Made by a program: the position numbers and the translations under genes. Shown one piece after another: positions 15,865 to 18,715 of a stretch of DNA of 18,715 bases. The notes below the pieces were generated by a model. It saw only the letters and a list, made by a program, of their open reading frames with translations. It searched no databases and had not been told where the DNA came from. The first letter of the stretch is position 1, and every line of letters starts with the position of its first letter. This stretch comes from Candidatus Poseidoniaceae archaeon (GTDB taxonomy: Archaea > Thermoplasmatota > Poseidoniia > Poseidoniales > Poseidoniaceae), in assembly GCA_029250345.1 (NCBI GenBank), contig JAQXFL010000128.1, positions 1-18,715 of the forward strand, in the 5' to 3' direction.

Positions 15865-16134
15865 ATGGCAGAGTCATGGGAAGACGTAACATGGGACCAA
15901 GGCAGACCGCTCAAGGAGTGGGCTGTAGAATACACAGTCGTTGTAGACGATGAAGAACACCACCACCTCAACATACTGTTTGGTGAAGACGAAAGCGCAG
16001 TGCAGAAGAGTTTGCTTGATGAACTGAGACAAACTTACGTCAGCAACGAACGCATTGATGTAACGCTCCACAGGATGGAGGAAATCAAAGAAACTGCAGA
16101 TTCAAACTTCTTTGAAGGATGCTTCACTCCTTAA
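15865..16134 (+). CDS. Unrecognised 89-aa protein
   Basis: I do not recognise this protein. It is acidic, 89 residues, with no signal peptide and one cysteine near the C-terminus. The layout suggests beta-beta-alpha-beta: EWAVEYTVVVDD and HHHLNILFGED strands, the SAVQKSLLDELRQTYV helix, then RIDVTLHRMEEIK. A HHH run sits at the turn into the second strand. The ATG at 15865 is the first in the frame and has no clear SD. Its stop overlaps that of the converging HTHD-domain gene within the four bases TTAA (16131-16134). Function cannot be assigned from sequence alone. Confidence 0.6.
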   Translation: MAESWEDVTWDQGRPLKEWAVEYTVVVDDEEHHHLNILFGEDESAVQKSLLDELRQTYVSNERIDVTLHRMEEIKETADSNFFEGCFTP

Positions 16135-16751
16135 GCTGCACGAAGCCGATAGTGAATTTCGATGATCTCTCCGTTCTGGACCAAATAATCGTCGAAAGTG
16201 GACACAAGGTTCTCCTCGGCGGCAGTCTCGTCTGATGCAAACACGTGCATTGCCATCTCGTGAGTGGAGTTTGCCCGATAATCAAAAATTCCAGATTCAT
16301 CAAAATGGTGTCCCCAGATATCAAAGAAGACGCCAAGAGAAACCTCTCCGGGTTCGTTCAACTCAATGTGCAGACGCCCTGAGTCGTCGTGTGTGTGAAT
16401 CGCATGCATGTAATTCTCGTTACCGTTGCACACATCTGTTTGAATTCCAACTGCAGATTCAACGGTGTACTGTTCACCGTCGATAAAAATTCGCAGTGAG
16501 ACATGGTCATGCCTGGCTAAACCGTCGTGATCTAAACACTCCAATGCCAGTGGGTCAGGAGTATCGGCGGTAGAGTTCAACGAAGTTTGAGACCCAGCGT
16601 CATCCTGTTCGTCTTGATTCGAGACCTGCTCGCTGGATGAGTCGACTTCTTTGTCGAACAATCCTTTGTCGTTTGCTAGAAGGATAAGAAGAGCAGCGAG
16701 GGCCATGGCCGTGACGACACTCCAAAAGGTGGTTTCTCGATCCATGCACAT
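16131..16751 (-). CDS. Membrane-anchored HTHD-motif domain protein
   Basis: A 206-residue protein with one N-terminal membrane helix (about 9-27, FWSVVTAMALAALLILLA), a charged Ser/Asp/Glu/Gln linker (about 30-68) and an extracytoplasmic domain. The domain has a strand carrying HDHVSLRIFIDGEQYTV, a conserved-looking MHAIHTHDDSGRLHIE (H116, H119, H121, D122, H128) and GVFFDIWGHHFD, a pattern I have seen in extracytoplasmic proteins of archaea and bacteria but cannot tie to a known function. The histidines suggest metal binding. Two cysteines, C72 and C108, could form a disulfide. The ATG at 16751 overlaps the VKOR stop (TGATG), suggesting translational coupling; ATGs at 16769 and 16745 are alternatives. 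It is the last gene of the VKOR run. Confidence 0.75.
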   Translation of the reverse strand: MCMDRETTFWSVVTAMALAALLILLANDKGLFDKEVDSSSEQVSNQDEQDDAGSQTSLNSTADTPDPLALECLDHDGLARHDHVSLRIFIDGEQYTVESAVGIQTDVCNGNENYMHAIHTHDDSGRLHIELNEPGEVSLGVFFDIWGHHFDESGIFDYRANSTHEMAMHVFASDETAAEENLVSTFDDYLVQNGEIIEIHYRLRAA

Positions 16752-17344
16752 CAACTGTCTTGGTTCCATTCACCGGAATCATTGAGTTTCATGAGGCGAT
16801 AAAAACCAACAAATGCAGCCACATTTGCGATGTGTGCAGTGGTACAGTATTGACATATCTTTTCCATTTCCAACTCGTAAGAGATAAGCAGTGCAATCAC
16901 GAAGAATCCACCAAAGGTGAGAGCCGTACCGAGTTTGAGGTAATTATCGACCCATTCTGAGTTCGGTTCAAGTGAAGACGAGTAGGCAAGATAGAGGAAG
17001 ACACAGAACGCAGTTGCTCCGATGCCACCCCATGGAAGGCCAAAAAACGGGTCCACATTGTAGTTCGCATTTCCAATAACATCATCACAGGAAAAGACTG
17101 TATTCGAAGCACAAAAATTTCCACCCTCGCTGACTTTGGAAGAAATCCACAGGGTTTGAATGGATACGGCAAAGCCAGCCACTCCAGTCAAAATCAGACC
17201 CGAAAAGAGGCGTCCACGTTCAGTTGCCAGATAGGGGAGCGATTGAGACAGAGGGTTTGCCAAAAACTTTCCAATTGGAAGAACAAGGATGAAACCGATA
17301 AGTGTAGGTACAAGATAAAGCATGAGTTGAATGTTTGAATCCAT
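16751..17344 (-). CDS. Vitamin K epoxide reductase (VKOR) family protein
   Basis: A 197-residue membrane protein of the VKOR family, functional analogue of DsbB: it passes electrons from a thioredoxin-like partner to a quinone to make disulfides outside the cytoplasm. All four signature cysteines are present: loop pair C78 and C86 (NFCASNTVFSCDDVIGN), and the active-site CxxC C164/C167 (EKICQYCTTAH). The segment GLPWGGIGA matches the family's conserved GIP...G motif. About four to five membrane helices are visible. The ATG at 17344 follows the thioredoxin stop after one base (TGA-A-ATG) and leaves the open upstream frame unused. It is an operon partner of the anchored thioredoxin at 17346-18047. 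Confidence 0.9.
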   Translation of the reverse strand: MDSNIQLMLYLVPTLIGFILVLPIGKFLANPLSQSLPYLATERGRLFSGLILTGVAGFAVSIQTLWISSKVSEGGNFCASNTVFSCDDVIGNANYNVDPFFGLPWGGIGATAFCVFLYLAYSSSLEPNSEWVDNYLKLGTALTFGGFFVIALLISYELEMEKICQYCTTAHIANVAAFVGFYRLMKLNDSGEWNQDS

Positions 17345-17345
17345 T

Positions 17346-18047
17346 TCAAGCACCTTCCGTTTGTGCACTCTCTCGTGTGACCAGTCCAAGGATTGCATCT
17401 CGCAAATCCTCTCCTTGATTTTCGGACGAACTCCAAGCAATAATTCCGTCTGGTTGAATGAGGTAATAACTTGGAGTGCCTCCTACTTTCCACTTCTTCA
17501 TGTTGTCCTGATCGAGGTCATCGATGTAAGGGAAGGCGTGTGCTGCTCCCGGGCGATTGCCACAATCTGAACTTGCACAAGATTGACCGGAATCAGCTGT
17601 TTTGTCACGGAATGCAACGATTTCGGCTCTACTTGAGTCATGACCGCTTATGTCGAGTTCGGTTACACTTGCGATAAAGTTGACAATGGCTCCGTCCCAT
17701 TGAGGATTGCTTCCGTCGAAATCAGCAGAGTTTTGAGACATATCTTCCGCAGAGCGAACACAATATGGACAATCGGTGTCCATGAATTCCAGAGCAACCC
17801 ACTGCCCCGATACATCACCTTCTTTCCAGTTTGAATCCCAGTAGGACTCGAGATTGAATGTGGTCCAGCCTCCGCTGCCGTTGTAGAATTTACCTTCCAA
17901 GGCAGGCGCTCTTTCACCGGCTTTTGTTCCAGTCGCAACTGGACTGGTTGTGGCTGCAATTATAATTAAGCCAACAAAAAACAGGCTCATAACCCGAATT
18001 GCGGCTTTTGTACGAATATCGGCTTCATCATCGTATATGTGTTTCAT
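17346..18047 (-). CDS. Membrane-anchored thioredoxin (CPYC), VKOR partner
   Basis: A 233-residue protein with a basic cytoplasmic N-terminus, a signal-anchor helix (about 17-38, AIRVMSLFFVGLIIIAA) and an extracytoplasmic thioredoxin-like domain of the TlpA/DsbA style. The active site is CPYC (C93, C96) after VALEFMDTD, and the cis-Pro loop is GGTPSYYLI (P192). A second cysteine pair (C157, C162, SCASSDCG) lies in an insertion and is not usual for simple thioredoxins. The ATG at 18047 has a GGAG SD, 8 bases upstream; the epimerase stop lies just upstream. It is immediately followed by VKOR, so VKOR is likely its oxidant and the pair is likely a disulfide-forming system. Confidence 0.86.
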   Translation of the reverse strand: MKHIYDDEADIRTKAAIRVMSLFFVGLIIIAATTSPVATGTKAGERAPALEGKFYNGSGGWTTFNLESYWDSNWKEGDVSGQWVALEFMDTDCPYCVRSAEDMSQNSADFDGSNPQWDGAIVNFIASVTELDISGHDSSRAEIVAFRDKTADSGQSCASSDCGNRPGAAHAFPYIDDLDQDNMKKWKVGGTPSYYLIQPDGIIAWSSSENQGEDLRDAILGLVTRESAQTEGA

Positions 18048-18051
18048 TTCT

Positions 18052-18715
18052 TCATCTCCCTGGCATTCCAATTTCTTCGATGAGTGCGCGAGCAGTGTGA
18101 CGGATAGCGTCTTCGCTGTTGTAGCGTACATCGTATCCTGAGGAAAGCATCTTATCAATCCCAAGCATTGCTCGAGGGATGTCACCAGCCCATCCGCGAT
18201 CCCCACCGGTATATTCGATGGATGCATCGTGGCAGCCTGTTTCTTCAACCACTATTTCTGCGATACGACGTACTGAGGCAGTATCGTGCGAACCGAGGTT
18301 GAATAAATTCAGCGGCTCATCGGTGTGTTTCATGACATGAAGGAACCCATCAACGCAATCCTCAACTTCCATGTACGATTTCTCTTGTCGGCCGTTACCC
18401 AAAACTTCGAGCCTCGTTGGGTCCGACTTCAGTTTGTGAATGAAATCAAAGATGACTCCATGCGTACCACGGGTGCCAATGATATTTGCAAAACGGAAAA
18501 TCCATGCCTGCAATCCGAACGTCCCAACCCAACTGCTGATGAGGCCTTCACCGGCTTGCTTGCTTGCACCGTACAGAGAAATTGGCATGCAAGGCCCGTG
18601 GTTTTCTGGTGTTGGAAGAGGAGCATTCTCTCCGTAAACGACCGATGATGATGCGAAGGCAATCTTCTTGACATCGCAACGGCGCATTGACTCGACAATG
18701 TTGTACGTCGCAAGT
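18052..18715 (-). CDS. NAD-dependent epimerase/dehydratase (partial, 5' cut)
   Basis: The C-terminal 220 or so residues of an extended short-chain dehydrogenase/reductase, such as a nucleotide-sugar epimerase. The 5' part, with the NAD-binding Rossmann glycine motif, lies beyond the window. The frame is open to the last base, and the residues before the first ATG (LATYNIVESMRRCDVKKI) fit the family, so it is not a start. Catalytic signature YGASK (Tyr and Lys) follows IAFASSSVVYGE. GNGRQEKSYMEVEDCVDGF and LFNLGSHD are typical of the substrate half. It likely makes a nucleotide sugar for surface glycans or N-glycans. It ends 4 bases before the anchored thioredoxin gene, so it may head the redox operon, though it may belong to a sugar cluster outside the window. 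Confidence 0.88.
   Translation of the reverse strand, partial: LATYNIVESMRRCDVKKIAFASSSVVYGENAPLPTPENHGPCMPISLYGASKQAGEGLISSWVGTFGLQAWIFRFANIIGTRGTHGVIFDFIHKLKSDPTRLEVLGNGRQEKSYMEVEDCVDGFLHVMKHTDEPLNLFNLGSHDTASVRRIAEIVVEETGCHDASIEYTGGDRGWAGDIPRAMLGIDKMLSSGYDVRYNSEDAIRHTARALIEEIGMPGR

Noticed and set aside
18048..18248. 67-residue N-terminal extension of the anchored thioredoxin
   Set aside because: It overlaps the epimerase coding region and the SD and signal anchor support the ATG at 18047.
1..18715. CRISPR arrays, insertion sequences, prophage or defence genes
   Set aside because: I found no repeat-spacer pattern, no transposase or integrase, and no nuclease-type defence motif on either strand.

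Overview
The window looks like a piece of a euryarchaeal chromosome, most likely a marine planktonic lineage of the Poseidoniales / Marine Group II-III type. Archaeal markers are RNA polymerase subunit L (rpoL), an archaeal-type TruD, aEF-1beta with its usual small zinc-ribbon partner, a DUF2240 protein and a K-D-K-E FtsJ methyltransferase. The lineage is inferred from gene style: a very large secreted Kelch protein with one C-terminal membrane anchor, membrane-anchored thioredoxins, and mixed SD-led and apparently leaderless genes. I see no mobile element, CRISPR array, rRNA or tRNA. Genes are tightly packed and no gene-free stretch exceeds about 160 bases.

Layout. 20-3167 (minus): a HEAT-repeat protein, a 70-residue basic protein and a DEAD-box RNA helicase with a DbpA-type RNA-binding tail. 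A perfect 9-bp inverted repeat runs into the helicase Shine-Dalgarno. 3317-8482 (plus): a 1513-residue surface Kelch/CARDB protein and a DUF2240 protein. 8483-11074 (minus): a 12-TM RND-superfamily exporter with a well-placed TATA element for leaderless transcription. 11234-12908 (plus): rpoL and truD as an operon. 13002-14686 (minus): FtsJ-type methyltransferase, a small OB-fold protein, a zinc-ribbon protein and aEF-1beta, i.e. an RNA and translation block. 14807-16134 (plus): an Omp28-like membrane-anchored thioredoxin-fold protein and an 89-residue unknown. 16131-18715 (minus): an NAD-dependent sugar epimerase (cut by the window edge), an anchored thioredoxin, VKOR, and a membrane-anchored protein with an HTHD histidine motif.

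How the genes work together. The left and centre are mostly housekeeping information processing (RNA helicase, Rpo11, pseudouridine synthase, rRNA-type methyltransferase, EF-1beta). The right end is an extracytoplasmic redox island: VKOR should oxidise the anchored thioredoxin, which would form disulfides in exported proteins, and the HTHD-domain protein is coupled to VKOR by overlapping stop and start codons. The large surface protein and the exporter are probably parts of the same cell-envelope economy.

Most worth checking: the helicase leader hairpin, the HTHD protein in the VKOR operon, the zinc-ribbon protein that has lost one cysteine from each of two knuckles, the cytoplasmic tail of the Kelch protein, and the 11-base repeat with palindrome upstream of the zinc-ribbon/aEF-1beta pair. 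All starts below were chosen by eye from SD placement, domain boundaries and signal peptides; no searches were run.
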